Of a stretch of 64,000 nt of DNA, positions 33,992 through 55,179 are shown in pieces; positions within the stretch are counted from its first letter, which is position 1; every line of letters starts with the position of its first letter. The position numbers and the translations under genes are program-made. The DNA is taken from NCBI RefSeq assembly GCF_004770155.1, contig NZ_RQFA01000066.1, forward strand, positions 186,001-250,000, given 5' to 3'. Source of the stretch: Leptospira gomenensis. GTDB lineage: Bacteria; Spirochaetota; Leptospiria; Leptospirales; Leptospiraceae. A model generated the notes under the pieces. That model did not search any database. It was not told where the DNA came from and saw only the letters and a list, made by a program, of their open reading frames with translations.

Positions 33992-34496
33992 CCCGTCTTT
34001 TTTAGATCCGTCCTACGGGTCGTCCTTAAGGCCTTACGGATCAAGGGCCGTCGCCCGTAGAGATCTGCGAACCTTTTTCGAGTTCTTCGGCGTCGAATTC
34101 GAGTAGGATGGATTCACGTCCTACCGAGGATTGTATCGATTCAAAGTGTGAGAGTTCCCACGTCTCCAATTTCTACTGCGAAAAAAACTTAGAACGTAAT
34201 CGGGACGAAACATCGTTCTCACCTTCGGATTCTCCCCGACTTCTTCGAATGTGCGAGTCGCGATCATGTCTGAAAAAGATAATGTGATTACCAACTTCGA
34301 TTTTTAAGCCAATCGCATGCCAGGATCGGATCCTCTACTGCGGTACGATTTTATCGAGGCAAATCGGCGGAAATTTGTATCGTTTTATCCGCAGACCGAC
34401 TTCCGCATCAATCTTCTCGCAAACGAATCCTGGATGTTTTGTTCGAAGGAAACGATTCCGACCACGTGATTTTTCGGATACGGTTGCACGGACGAA
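33992..34496. other. Convergent intergenic gap with nested inverted repeats and possible gene remnant
   Basis: This 505-base stretch separates the secreted-protein gene from the M16 peptidase gene and has no long open frame. GATCCGT (34005-34011) matches ACGGATC (34036-34042), and CTACGGG (34013-34019) matches CCCGTAG (34054-34060), giving interleaved inverted repeats. GAGTTCCCAC at about 34153 is shared with the repeats near 52.6 kb. A 50-codon plus-strand frame from an ATG at 34318 reads RYDFIEANRRKF, faintly like the start of an IS3-type transposase OrfB. The gap is probably mostly decayed or non-coding. Confidence 0.4.
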
Positions 34497-35783
34497 CTAA
34501 ACGGAAAAAATTCTCTGAATCGCTTTTTCTTCCTTAAGCCCGAGATTACCGAGGGCGGAAAGATGAAGTTTCGGAATTCCGAATACGGATCGTGCGAAAC
34601 GGTTCAAATCGTTCAAGGTGATGGAATAAATTTCTTTGACCCTTTCCTCATACGAATAATTTCTTCCGTAATACAATTCCATAAGAGCGATCGTATTCAT
34701 TCTAGATTCGGTTTGTTCGTAGCTGATGGAGAGTGTTCCCTCGTGATTGGTCTGCGCATCGAACAATTCCTTCTCCGTGATTCCCCGATCCAGGACGGCT
34801 TTGATCTCGTCGGAGATCGTTTCCAAACAAGTGACGAATTTATCCTTGGAGGTGGAACAAACGATGCTATTGATTCCGATATCCGCATACGAGGAAGGAT
34901 ACGCGGTGATCTGATAACAAAGACCTTTTTCTTCCCTCACCTTTTGAAACAAACGCGAAGAGGTTCCTCCGCCGAGAATATGAGTGAACAAACTCGCCAA
35001 AGACGCTTTGTGGAATTCCCTCGCGAAACCTTCCCCGCCCAAAATAAAGTAAACCTGTTCCAGTTTCTTTTTTTTAGGAAAGTAACCCCATTTTTTTTTA
35101 GGAAGGGAAGAAAGATTACCTTTCTTTTTTTGGATTCTCCGACGATTGAAAAATTTCTCCGCAACCTTAAAAACCTCGTCCGGTTCGAAATTTCCCGATA
35201 GGGAGAGGAACATGTTTTCGGTGTGATAATACGTATCATAAAATTCTAATAATCTTTTATGATTCACTCCGCTTACCGATTCTCTCGTTCCGATAATGTC
35301 GCGTCCCAGAGAATGATTGGGAAAAAAATTCTGATAATAAAAATCGTGGATATAATCCTCGGGAGAATCCTCGTAACCCTGCAATTCCTCCAAAATCACG
35401 CCGGCTTCGTTTTCGATATCGGATTGTTTGAGCAATGGCTCATAGATCATTTCGGACAACAATTCGAGACCGAGCTCGAGATGTTTGCCGGCAACCGTCA
35501 CGTGAAAGTAGGTATATTCCCGGGATGTGGCAGCGTTGGTAAAACCGCCGACCCGTTCTATGTCTTCGGCTTGTTGTTTGGCGGAACGTTTGGCCGTATC
35601 CTTAAAGAGCATATGCTCTAAAAAATGACAGTAACCGGCGTTTTTTGAAGATTCGTGTCTCGAACCGACTCGGACGAAAACTCCGGCGGACACGCTGACC
35701 GTATGAGGTGCCTTTTGAAAGAGAACCGTAATTCCCCCGGGCAGAACCTTTCGATGAACGATCTGTGAAAGTTCTTGCTCCAA
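34497..35783 (-). CDS. M16 family zinc peptidase (pitrilysin-like)
   Basis: The 428-residue protein has the inverted zinc motif HFLEH (CHFLEHMLFKDT near residue 50) and the third ligand in NEAGVILEELQGYEDSPED about 75 residues later, followed by a complete second M16 domain with GGGTSSRLFQKVREEKGLCY. This is the processing-protease-like class found downstream of pnp in many bacteria (YmxG/PepR type). Here it begins 16 bases after the pnp stop. Likely cytoplasmic, as no signal peptide is present. Confidence 0.92.
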   Translation of the reverse strand: MEQELSQIVHRKVLPGGITVLFQKAPHTVSVSAGVFVRVGSRHESSKNAGYCHFLEHMLFKDTAKRSAKQQAEDIERVGGFTNAATSREYTYFHVTVAGKHLELGLELLSEMIYEPLLKQSDIENEAGVILEELQGYEDSPEDYIHDFYYQNFFPNHSLGRDIIGTRESVSGVNHKRLLEFYDTYYHTENMFLSLSGNFEPDEVFKVAEKFFNRRRIQKKKGNLSSLPKKKWGYFPKKKKLEQVYFILGGEGFAREFHKASLASLFTHILGGGTSSRLFQKVREEKGLCYQITAYPSSYADIGINSIVCSTSKDKFVTCLETISDEIKAVLDRGITEKELFDAQTNHEGTLSISYEQTESRMNTIALMELYYGRNYSYEERVKEIYSITLNDLNRFARSVFGIPKLHLSALGNLGLKEEKAIQRIFSV

Positions 35784-35799
35784 GGGCGTTTGAAAATCG

Positions 35800-37896
<2,097 letters not shown>

Positions 37897-37901
37897 GGAG
37901 C

Positions 37902-38168
<267 letters not shown>

Positions 38169-38219
38169 ATCGTGAATATACCTTTTACCATTTTTCAGGC
38201 GATAGGTCCCCCTTTAAAG

Positions 38220-39149
38220 CTAATTTTTAGGAAACACTCGTAAATATTTATAATCCAGTTCATGAATGGCGTGATCGTCCTTTTTGCACCAAGCCAGAAT
38301 TTCTCCTTCCGGAGAAACGAGTAAAAATTCCGTACCGGGGATCCATTCGAGTTTCGTCTTTCTACCGTTCAAAACGTTACGGACCTCGGTACCCGGAATT
38401 TCCACGGTCGGAAATTCTAAGATCGATTCCGGAGAATGAATCGTTACCTTTCCTTCCAGAAGATTTTCGTACGAATCGGCTTGGCTCAGATTCAACCTGC
38501 CGATGCTCGTGCGCACCAGACGTTCGAGACGCATGGGGAAACCCGCCCGTTCCGAAATATCCGTCGCGATCTTTCGGATGTAGGTTCCCGCGGAAACCCG
38601 GATCTTAAAAAAGATCGATTGTGGAGTGAATGCGCCGAGTTCGTACTGATAGATTTTGATTTTTCGAACCGCAGGAACCAGCGCCACTCCTTCCCGAAAC
38701 AGATCCGATCTTCGTTTTCCGTTGACTTTGAGCGCGGAAATTTCGGGAGCTTCCTGCGTTTCCCAGGTAGGAACTTCCAAAAACAATTCCCGAAGTTGTT
38801 CCCGATTTTCCTCGAACCAACGTATCGTCTCCTCTTGAGAAAGGGATTCTAAGATTTCTCCTTCCTTGTCTCCGGAATCGGTGGATTCTCCCGGTTTAAT
38901 CCAAGCCTCGTAGGATTTTTCTTTTTCCAAAAACACGCTGGAAAAACTGGTACAACTACCGATGGGCAAAATCATAAGTCCGCTCGCCGCGCGGTCCAAA
39001 GTGCCCGTATGTCCTACTTTTTTGAGTCCGAGTTTTTTTCTCGCCTTGACCACAAGATCCGAAGAGGTCATTCCTTCCGGTTTGTGAATGAGGAGAAATC
39101 CGGACTCATTCCTTGGATGTGGGTTTTCTTGTAAGTCGAAGCGATTCAT
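38220..39149 (-). CDS. truB: tRNA pseudouridine(55) synthase TruB
   Basis: The 309-residue enzyme makes pseudouridine 55 in the tRNA T-loop. The N-terminus GFLLIHKPEGMTSSDLVVKA and the catalytic region VGHTGTLDRAASGLMILPIG are clear. The catalytic Asp is present, but the usual Pro after it (GTLDP) is Arg here. ALKVNGKRRSDLFREG and SAGTYIRKIATDI mark the rest of the fold. The start overlaps rbfA by 44 bases. The C-terminal PUA-like part is short. Confidence 0.93.
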   Translation of the reverse strand: MNRFDLQENPHPRNESGFLLIHKPEGMTSSDLVVKARKKLGLKKVGHTGTLDRAASGLMILPIGSCTSFSSVFLEKEKSYEAWIKPGESTDSGDKEGEILESLSQEETIRWFEENREQLRELFLEVPTWETQEAPEISALKVNGKRRSDLFREGVALVPAVRKIKIYQYELGAFTPQSIFFKIRVSAGTYIRKIATDISERAGFPMRLERLVRTSIGRLNLSQADSYENLLEGKVTIHSPESILEFPTVEIPGTEVRNVLNGRKTKLEWIPGTEFLLVSPEGEILAWCKKDDHAIHELDYKYLRVFPKN

Positions 39150-39459
39150 CCAAACTCTGAATGTATTCCTCGTCCCAGAGAAATTGCATTCTTGGTGTGA
39201 TTCTAAGTCCTAACTTTCCGGAAAGCGTGGTTTGAAACAAACCCGAAGCGCTGTTGAGTCCGGACAACACTTTTATCTTTTTTTTATCGGTGCAGATCGC
39301 CGTCACGTAGACACGCATATTCTTTCCGTCATCCGAGATTTCCGCTCGATGAACGGAAACCATATGGACCCTCGGATCCTTTACCTTCCCGGAAAGAATC
39401 ATCATCGCCACGGTCCGAACTGCTTCCGCTTCGATCTTTCTTCTTCGGATCGGATTCAC
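39106..39459 (-). CDS. rbfA: Ribosome-binding factor A
   Basis: The 117-residue KH-fold protein matures the 5' end of 16S rRNA. MNPIRRRKIEAEAVRTVAMM, DPRVHMVSVHRAEISDDGKN and LRITPRMQFLWDEEYIQS follow the family pattern. It begins 12 bases after infB and overlaps truB, as expected for the nusA-infB operon. Confidence 0.95.
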   Translation of the reverse strand: MNPIRRRKIEAEAVRTVAMMILSGKVKDPRVHMVSVHRAEISDDGKNMRVYVTAICTDKKKIKVLSGLNSASGLFQTTLSGKLGLRITPRMQFLWDEEYIQSLDESLRLTRKPTSKE

Positions 39460-39471
39460 GAAACGGACATC

Positions 39472-42150
<2,679 letters not shown>

Positions 42151-42167
42151 AATTAATACCCTGGTCT

Positions 42168-42214
42168 TCCGGAGTTCATAAGGCTCCGGACTGAGAATTT
42201 CCCCGAAGGGTTTC

Positions 42215-42218
<4 letters not shown>
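42168..42218 (-). promoter_or_regulatory. Two back-to-back hairpins between nusA and infB
   Basis: On the transcribed minus strand, CTGAGAA (42218-42212) pairs with TTCTCAG (42197-42191), with inner CCC/GGG pairing; its outer bases include the nusA stop codon. Directly adjoining is TCCGGAG (42190-42184) pairing with CTCCGGA (42174-42168). Neither is followed by a T-run, so they are more likely RNA-processing, attenuation or mRNA-stability elements than terminators. They fill nearly all of the 64-base gap ahead of infB. Confidence 0.55.
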
Positions 42219-44099
<1,881 letters not shown>

Positions 44100-44124
44100 A
44101 CCCCGGCCTTAGAGAGAAAACTCA

Positions 44125-44166
<42 letters not shown>

Positions 44167-44294
44167 AATTTAGCTACCGTGTAAAGTAAAAAAACCCGTA
44201 GATTCCCGAGCCTTCGGAAAAGGCAGGATTATTGCTTGTTTTCCAAGCGATACTTGGAATGGTATCGTTACATTCTCACTCCAATCAGGTTTTC

Positions 44295-46936
<2,642 letters not shown>

Positions 46937-46937
46937 T

Positions 46938-47546
46938 ATGGGCGGAGGTTATCATTCCCGTTCTCCGGAAGAGTTTCGAAAATTTCTGGATGAAAGCCGC
47001 AAAAAATCAAGTGGAGGAAAATTTTCCCGAATCCGCCTGATCTTTATCCTCAACCTGGTTTTGGTAGTTTTAGTGATCGGCATGGTCGCGCGGGCCATGA
47101 ACCCGAGTTCGTTCGGAGTCCAGGCGACTTCGCCGAAAATCAAATTGGATTCGATCGTGTTTTACGTAAAGTCGGCCCGAGAAGGCAAAAGCGGATTTCC
47201 CGCCTTTTTCCTTTTTATGAAAAACGAAAACGAATCCAAAGAACTCAGATTTCCCAACGGAGAATGGAAGTTTAAGTTAGCGCTTAACTCCCCGGAAGGA
47301 ATCGAATGTATCTCGGATGAATGGATCGTTCCCGAAAGAAATTTATTTCCCGGAAAGATCGAATTCGCGCGTTTTCGCTGGAGTGACGAAACCGTTTCCA
47401 AACTTCCTCCGGATTGTAGGACCGATTCCGACCCGAGTTTTTTGGAACGGATCTTCCACCGGATCAATCGCCAAAGCGGACTAACGTTGCGACTTTCGAT
47501 CGAACACTCCGGAAAATCCGAAACCTTAAACGTCGAGAATCTTTGA
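46938..47546 (+). CDS. Bitopic membrane protein of unknown function
   Basis: The 202-residue protein has a short cytoplasmic N-terminus ([20 protein letters not shown], then a basic stretch), one membrane span near 35-54, and an extracytoplasmic beta-rich domain with a Cys pair (ECISDEW and PPDCRTD). It follows the NAD(P)HX repair gene by one base, so it is presumably in the same operon. I recognise no family. Confidence 0.7.
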   Translation: MGGGYHSRSPEEFRKFLDESRKKSSGGKFSRIRLIFILNLVLVVLVIGMVARAMNPSSFGVQATSPKIKLDSIVFYVKSAREGKSGFPAFFLFMKNENESKELRFPNGEWKFKLALNSPEGIECISDEWIVPERNLFPGKIEFARFRWSDETVSKLPPDCRTDSDPSFLERIFHRINRQSGLTLRLSIEHSGKSETLNVENL

Positions 47547-47759
47547 ATTATGTTTTTTCCGAGCGTATCGTACGGTTTCGAATACCGGATCGGAGGAATG
47601 TTTTTCCGTCCCGCTTAAAATTCGGGAAATGAATTCCAATCCTTTAGAAGGAAGTTTCTTCCGATATTTTTCCATTCTTGAAAAAAATCTTTCTCTCAAA
47701 CGTATAAGAATAAAGAGGAATCCGGTAAAATCGAGACGGATTCGTTAAAACACGAAAAA

Positions 47760-48173
47760 ATGAAAACTCATACAACCAATTATCTGAATACGTTCATAGA
47801 AATCGCGGAAGATTGTCCCGCAGTGTCGGGAGAAATCCCTCCTCTTAAGGGAGAAAACAAAACCGTCGCCAATCTTCAGTTCGACATGGTCAAGAATCAT
47901 CCGTATCGATTCACTTCCGATGACGTTTTGTTCGAGGTCTTTGCGATCCGAAATGATATTAAAAAAGAAGAATATACTTCGGAAAGGGAGCGCTTTTTTT
48001 CCAAAGGACAACCTTGTTTCCGGGCTTCTCCCCTTACAAAACGTTACGGTTGGGGAGTTCACAGCGATGCGGAAGGGAAGATCGCGGTTTACGGATGTGA
48101 ATCCGCGGAATACAAAAAGTTCTCGCGGGACAAAAAACTGAAAGTAATCCGAGCGATGAGATCGGGTAAATAA
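47760..48173 (+). CDS. DUF6157 family protein
   Basis: The 137-residue protein agrees with DUF6157 over its whole length: HTTNYLNTFIEIAEDCP, SGEIPPLKGENKTVANLQF, YRFTSDDVLFEVFAIRNDI, ERFFSKGQPCFRASPLTKRYGWG and HSDAEGKIAVYG. Function of the family is unknown; it is cytoplasmic and common in Firmicutes and Bacteroidetes. No Shine-Dalgarno sequence is visible. A possible promoter is TTGAAA (47678) with TATAAG (47703), though the 19-base spacing is long. Confidence 0.85.
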   Translation: MKTHTTNYLNTFIEIAEDCPAVSGEIPPLKGENKTVANLQFDMVKNHPYRFTSDDVLFEVFAIRNDIKKEEYTSERERFFSKGQPCFRASPLTKRYGWGVHSDAEGKIAVYGCESAEYKKFSRDKKLKVIRAMRSGK

Positions 48174-48511
48174 AACGTATCTACCGTTCTCGGACTAAAA
48201 TCCGGAAGGTGACCGAAACGGTTTGTCCTGGTTCTATCGTTTGTAAGCCGACACCGTTGCCCCACACCACGTTTCCGATTCCCGATCCTCTCCTCGCGTA
48301 TCAAGCGCATTCAAGAGGCGGACGTGTAAGATTCCAGGGTCGGATGTTTTACCGATATTCTTCACTTCTGGGGAATCAACGCCGCGTTTATACGAACTTC
48401 CGATAGCAACCGCGAAACCGGGAACAAAGTGGAATCAGCGTGGCGTTTATACGAACTTCCGATAGCAACCGCGAAACCGAAATCCCACTTTGCGTCCCTA
48501 TTCTCCGAGAA
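48174..48511. other. Convergent intergenic gap containing a direct repeat
   Basis: This 338-base gap lies between the DUF6157 gene (plus) and the NamZ-like gene (minus). Its last third contains a 37-base exact direct repeat (annotated separately). The first 190 bases hold short open frames in several phases without ribosome-binding sites or recognisable content. Confidence 0.5.
48384..48479. repeat. 37-bp direct repeat, two copies with 59-bp period
   Basis: The same 37 bases, beginning GCGTTTATACGAACTTCCGA and ending CGCGAAACCG, occur at 48384-48420 and 48443-48479. Similarity continues a few bases upstream of each copy (GGAATCAACG versus GGAATCAGCG), so the duplicated unit is close to 59 bp. 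It looks like a recent tandem duplication or a two-unit minisatellite. Confidence 0.9.
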
Positions 48512-49663
48512 TTAGAATTTTCTTATCGACCGTCTGCTTTTTTTGCGCCACGAGGCCTCCGCTTCTTGCAAATATTCGAATACAATCGAATCCGAATATT
48601 CTCCGTTGAGATAATCCAAAAGAATCCGATCCCCGACTAGAAGTTCGATTGCGGGACGATCGGATCGGAATTCGTAAGCGCCGTCCCGATACGCGAACTC
48701 GTTCGGATATTCCTCGCGCAACATGCGGATGAACTTTAAGGTAAAATACAATGCGTGGAACTTCTCCGGTTTTCGCAATAGAATCTGATACCCGCCGCAC
48801 ACGAGATCCTTATGTTTATGAAACGTAGGAACGAACTTAAGAGGTCGCAGGACGAACACGTCCTTTTGCAAGCGCTCCAACTCCTTTCGAAATTTTTCCT
48901 TCCGCTCGTCCACATACGGCGCTCCGAAAATTTCGAACGGGCGAGTCGTTCCTCTTCCTTCCGAAAGGTTGGTTCCTTCCAAAAGACATTGACCGGAATA
49001 AACGTAGCAGGTGGATCGAAACGGAATGTTGGGCGAAGGAGGAATCCAGGAAAATTCTCCGTTTTCATCCCGGTACCATCCTTTGCGGATCGTTTTCAAA
49101 TTCACGTTGATCGAAAATTCTTCCACGTAATACGACAACAATTCCCCCGGAGTCAGACCGTGTCTGTGCAAAACTCCGCGCACTCCGACGAAGGATTCGA
49201 ACTCTTTTTGTAAGGGAGTTCCCTCGACTTTTCTTCCCGCGGGGTTGGAGGAATCGATCACAAGCACGGAAATTTCCTGTTTCCCGGAGGAATTCCATTT
49301 TCCGATTTCCTCCAAAAAATAATACGCAGTGGTCAAAAACGTATAATACCTAGCACCCGTGTCTCGTATATCCACGAGAATGAGATCCAATCCTTCCAAA
49401 GAAACCGCATCCGGTACGAGACTCGATTCGTGATCACCGTAGAGATTGACGAACTCCACTCCTTCCCAATCGTAACGCAAACCGGATCCGGAAACCTGAT
49501 CCTGCAATTCCGCAAAAAGGCCGTGTTCGGGCAGAAAGATCTTTTTGAGATCGTATCGTTTGCGGATCGTTTGAAAATGATATTCTCCGTTCGGTCCGAA
49601 CGCGCTTTGATTCGTGATCATCCCGATCCTGGCTTTGCGAAGGAGAGTTTCGATTTGTTTCAT
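48512..49663 (-). CDS. DUF1343 protein, NamZ-like exo-beta-N-acetylmuramidase family
   Basis: The 383-residue protein matches DUF1343: [78 protein letters not shown] and [20 protein letters not shown] are family signatures. Characterised members cleave terminal MurNAc from peptidoglycan fragments and act in cell-wall recycling. I see no clear signal peptide at the N-terminus ([13 protein letters not shown]), so the location is uncertain; a longer N-terminus was not found. It stands alone on the minus strand. Confidence 0.88.
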   Translation of the reverse strand: MKQIETLLRKARIGMITNQSAFGPNGEYHFQTIRKRYDLKKIFLPEHGLFAELQDQVSGSGLRYDWEGVEFVNLYGDHESSLVPDAVSLEGLDLILVDIRDTGARYYTFLTTAYYFLEEIGKWNSSGKQEISVLVIDSSNPAGRKVEGTPLQKEFESFVGVRGVLHRHGLTPGELLSYYVEEFSINVNLKTIRKGWYRDENGEFSWIPPSPNIPFRSTCYVYSGQCLLEGTNLSEGRGTTRPFEIFGAPYVDERKEKFRKELERLQKDVFVLRPLKFVPTFHKHKDLVCGGYQILLRKPEKFHALYFTLKFIRMLREEYPNEFAYRDGAYEFRSDRPAIELLVGDRILLDYLNGEYSDSIVFEYLQEAEASWRKKSRRSIRKF

Positions 49664-49824
49664 CCTTCCGGTATCGTTTTTGCGTCGCGTTCGAAGTCAA
49701 GTGCAACGAAATCCCCGTTGTGTTTCGGATGGAGGAAGGGTTTTTTACCCCGCGCGTGAAAAAAAGAGTTTTCCGTAGGGAAGATAGATAGTTTCTTTTT
49801 CATTTAACCTTCGATAAACAAAGT

Positions 49825-52350
<2,526 letters not shown>

Positions 52351-52773
52351 TAGAATCGGCAGATTTGACTTTTTCGCTGTTTTTCCAGCGCTAAAATTCG
52401 GTCGTAATCGGAATGGCAACATTCGATTCTTTTTTTTCGAGCGCGGAGGAGATTGGTTTCCGCTTTCTTCGGTGCGGCGCGTTTTTTTCCTCTGTTGGTT
52501 CCTTTTTCCTCTTTCCATGTTCATTTTTAGTTCTAAGGTTTTTTTGTGTCGGCTGGATTGTGTAGATCGCGTCCGGTCGAGATTCGATTGTACGAAGGAT
52601 TTTTTTGTTTTAGCGGAATTTGTGTGAGTTCCCACACAACTTTGTCGGAAAAACAATAGAACAAACGGGCCGTTTATCCAACCGCCGAAACGCAAAATGG
52701 CCCTTCCCGCTTTTTCGCGGGAGTTCCCGCAACGATTTGTCGGAAAAATTACGCGGGAACTCCCGCGAAAAAA
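52351..52773. other. Convergent intergenic gap with repeats and inverted repeats
   Basis: This 423-base gap between two convergent genes holds no credible gene. Two 28-base units, GAGTTCCC-R-C, five variable bases, then TTTGTCGGAAAAA, occur at 52626-52653 and 52721-52748, 95 bases apart. The second unit sits inside a perfect 20-bp inverted repeat (annotated separately). The first contains its own short palindrome TTGTGTG/CACACAA. I have a general recollection of short intergenic repeats with GGAACTCCCAC-type cores in Leptospira; these may be the same family. Confidence 0.6.
52711..52772. repeat. Perfect 20-bp inverted repeat with 22-base loop
   Basis: Bases 52711-52730 (TTTTTCGCGGGAGTTCCCGC) are the exact reverse complement of 52753-52772. 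It begins one base beyond the stop of the minus-strand 228-residue gene. On both strands the hairpin is preceded by T and followed by A, the reverse of a normal intrinsic terminator, although the stem itself has an internal T-rich start. Each arm also contains a smaller palindrome (GCGGGAGTTCCCGC-type). Confidence 0.85.
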
Positions 52774-53460
52774 TCAAATCTCTTCCAAAAGATACGGACG
52801 CGTATATTCTCGAATGATTTCCACTACGAAACGACCCCAACTTTTCGGATCGTGCTGCGAAATTTCGACCTGTTTGATCTTTGGAAAATAAGGATGCGGT
52901 TTGAAAAGACTGTGAGAGAGTTCGATGGAACGAAGATAGTTATCCACGCGTTTCACACGAACGAAATTGAGGAGTTCCGACTGAACCTGAGCCTGAGGAA
53001 TATAACCGATGATAATCAACTTCGGAAAAAGGGATTTTTTCAAAAGATTGATGAATTCGCCGAAACTATCGACACGATCGATGAAACCTTCGTAGGCGCC
53101 GCCTCCGAGATTCATAATTTGAGTGACGATGTCCATCGTAAACGAAACCCCTTCGGCGGAAGTCATGTCCGAAATGATCACAATCCCTTCGTCCGGCTGA
53201 AAGGTTTTAAACATCTGACTGCCCTTGAAATGTCTTCGTAAAAGTTTAGCCGCCGAAATATCGATTTCCGCCGCTTTTGCCAGCAAAGGTTTGCCGTTGT
53301 TGTCGAGAACCGGTTCCCTCGTAATGAGATATCTCTTTTTCGCCGCGTTTTGGTTCATCACTCGAAACGCTTTGACCTTTTCCTCGATTTCATCCAAGGA
53401 ACAATAACCGATCTTTAATACGTTCTCTCTTGAACGTTTCTCTAATTCTGTATCTTCCAT
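52774..53460 (-). CDS. Hypothetical cytoplasmic protein (228 aa)
   Basis: The 228-residue protein begins [20 protein letters not shown] and has a basic middle ([19 protein letters not shown]). An ordered alpha/beta part follows ([47 protein letters not shown]), which hints at a Rossmann-like or response-regulator-like fold without clear catalytic residues. No signal peptide or membrane span. No good ribosome-binding site precedes the ATG. It is convergent with the cNMP-domain gene and divergent from the lipoprotein gene at 53.6 kb. I recognise no family. Confidence 0.65.
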   Translation of the reverse strand: MEDTELEKRSRENVLKIGYCSLDEIEEKVKAFRVMNQNAAKKRYLITREPVLDNNGKPLLAKAAEIDISAAKLLRRHFKGSQMFKTFQPDEGIVIISDMTSAEGVSFTMDIVTQIMNLGGGAYEGFIDRVDSFGEFINLLKKSLFPKLIIIGYIPQAQVQSELLNFVRVKRVDNYLRSIELSHSLFKPHPYFPKIKQVEISQHDPKSWGRFVVEIIREYTRPYLLEEI

Positions 53461-53626
53461 CTGAAAGTTGTAGGGACGCGCGACTCGTTTTGAGGAGATC
53501 CGAACTATTTACCCTTATCCCGTTTTATCATAACATCTAATTGATTGAGAACAACTCCGTTCTTCCGTCGAGGAAAACGAAGATTAAAACACTTGCGTCA
53601 GAATTCGGTTTTTTCTGAATGGAATT

Positions 53627-54090
<464 letters not shown>

Positions 54091-54094
<4 letters not shown>

Positions 54095-54615
54095 AATCCT
54101 CTTCCGAAAAAAAGAACGTCTCTCCTCGAAAATTCGACAGCGAAATCATTGTGGATGCACAGGATCGCTGGATCTTTCGCGGAAATCGTATCGACCAAAA
54201 GGAAGTTCTTTCCTACTTCCGCAAAAATTTAAAGGAGGACGAGTCGGGAGTATATATAGACAACCGATTCGGGGATCTTGCCGAAAACGGCTACGTCAGA
54301 ATCCAAGGTTATCCGATTCACCTAACAGCATGTATACTTTCGAGCGAAACGTTATACTTTCTTTCCGAGTCGGACGAATCTTTTCCGCTGGAATTGTTGG
54401 ATTTTGCTCTCGACGAAAACGGATGTCTGTTCGCCCGTATTCGCGATAAAAAGAAGATCAAATTCAGACTCGATCGAAATTGTCTTTCCGATCTAAGTCC
54501 CTTTCTCGAAGAAACGAGCGAAGGCGTCGAGATCCGTTTCGGCGAAACGACCGTTCCTATATTCGAATCGGGAGAATCTCCGGAAGTGCCGCTTCCTGCC
54601 GCGTTTCACGATTGA
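54091..54615 (+). CDS. DUF1285-like protein
   Basis: The 174-residue protein contains [20 protein letters not shown] followed by [19 protein letters not shown], which fits the start of DUF1285 (I.iD.dG.W...g..I.R...v.lf...L..de.G.Y). The C-terminal half, with EISFG-like beta strands, matches the family only loosely. Function unknown; cytoplasmic. It is translationally coupled to the lipoprotein ahead of it. Confidence 0.6.
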
Positions 54616-54666
54616 GCGTTTCGTTTTCGCTTCCGGGTCGCGGCAGATTTTCTTACACTAAGCGGT

Positions 54667-55143
<477 letters not shown>

Positions 55144-55179
55144 AACCCGTTTTTTACTTTGATTTTCGGTTTGGAACGT

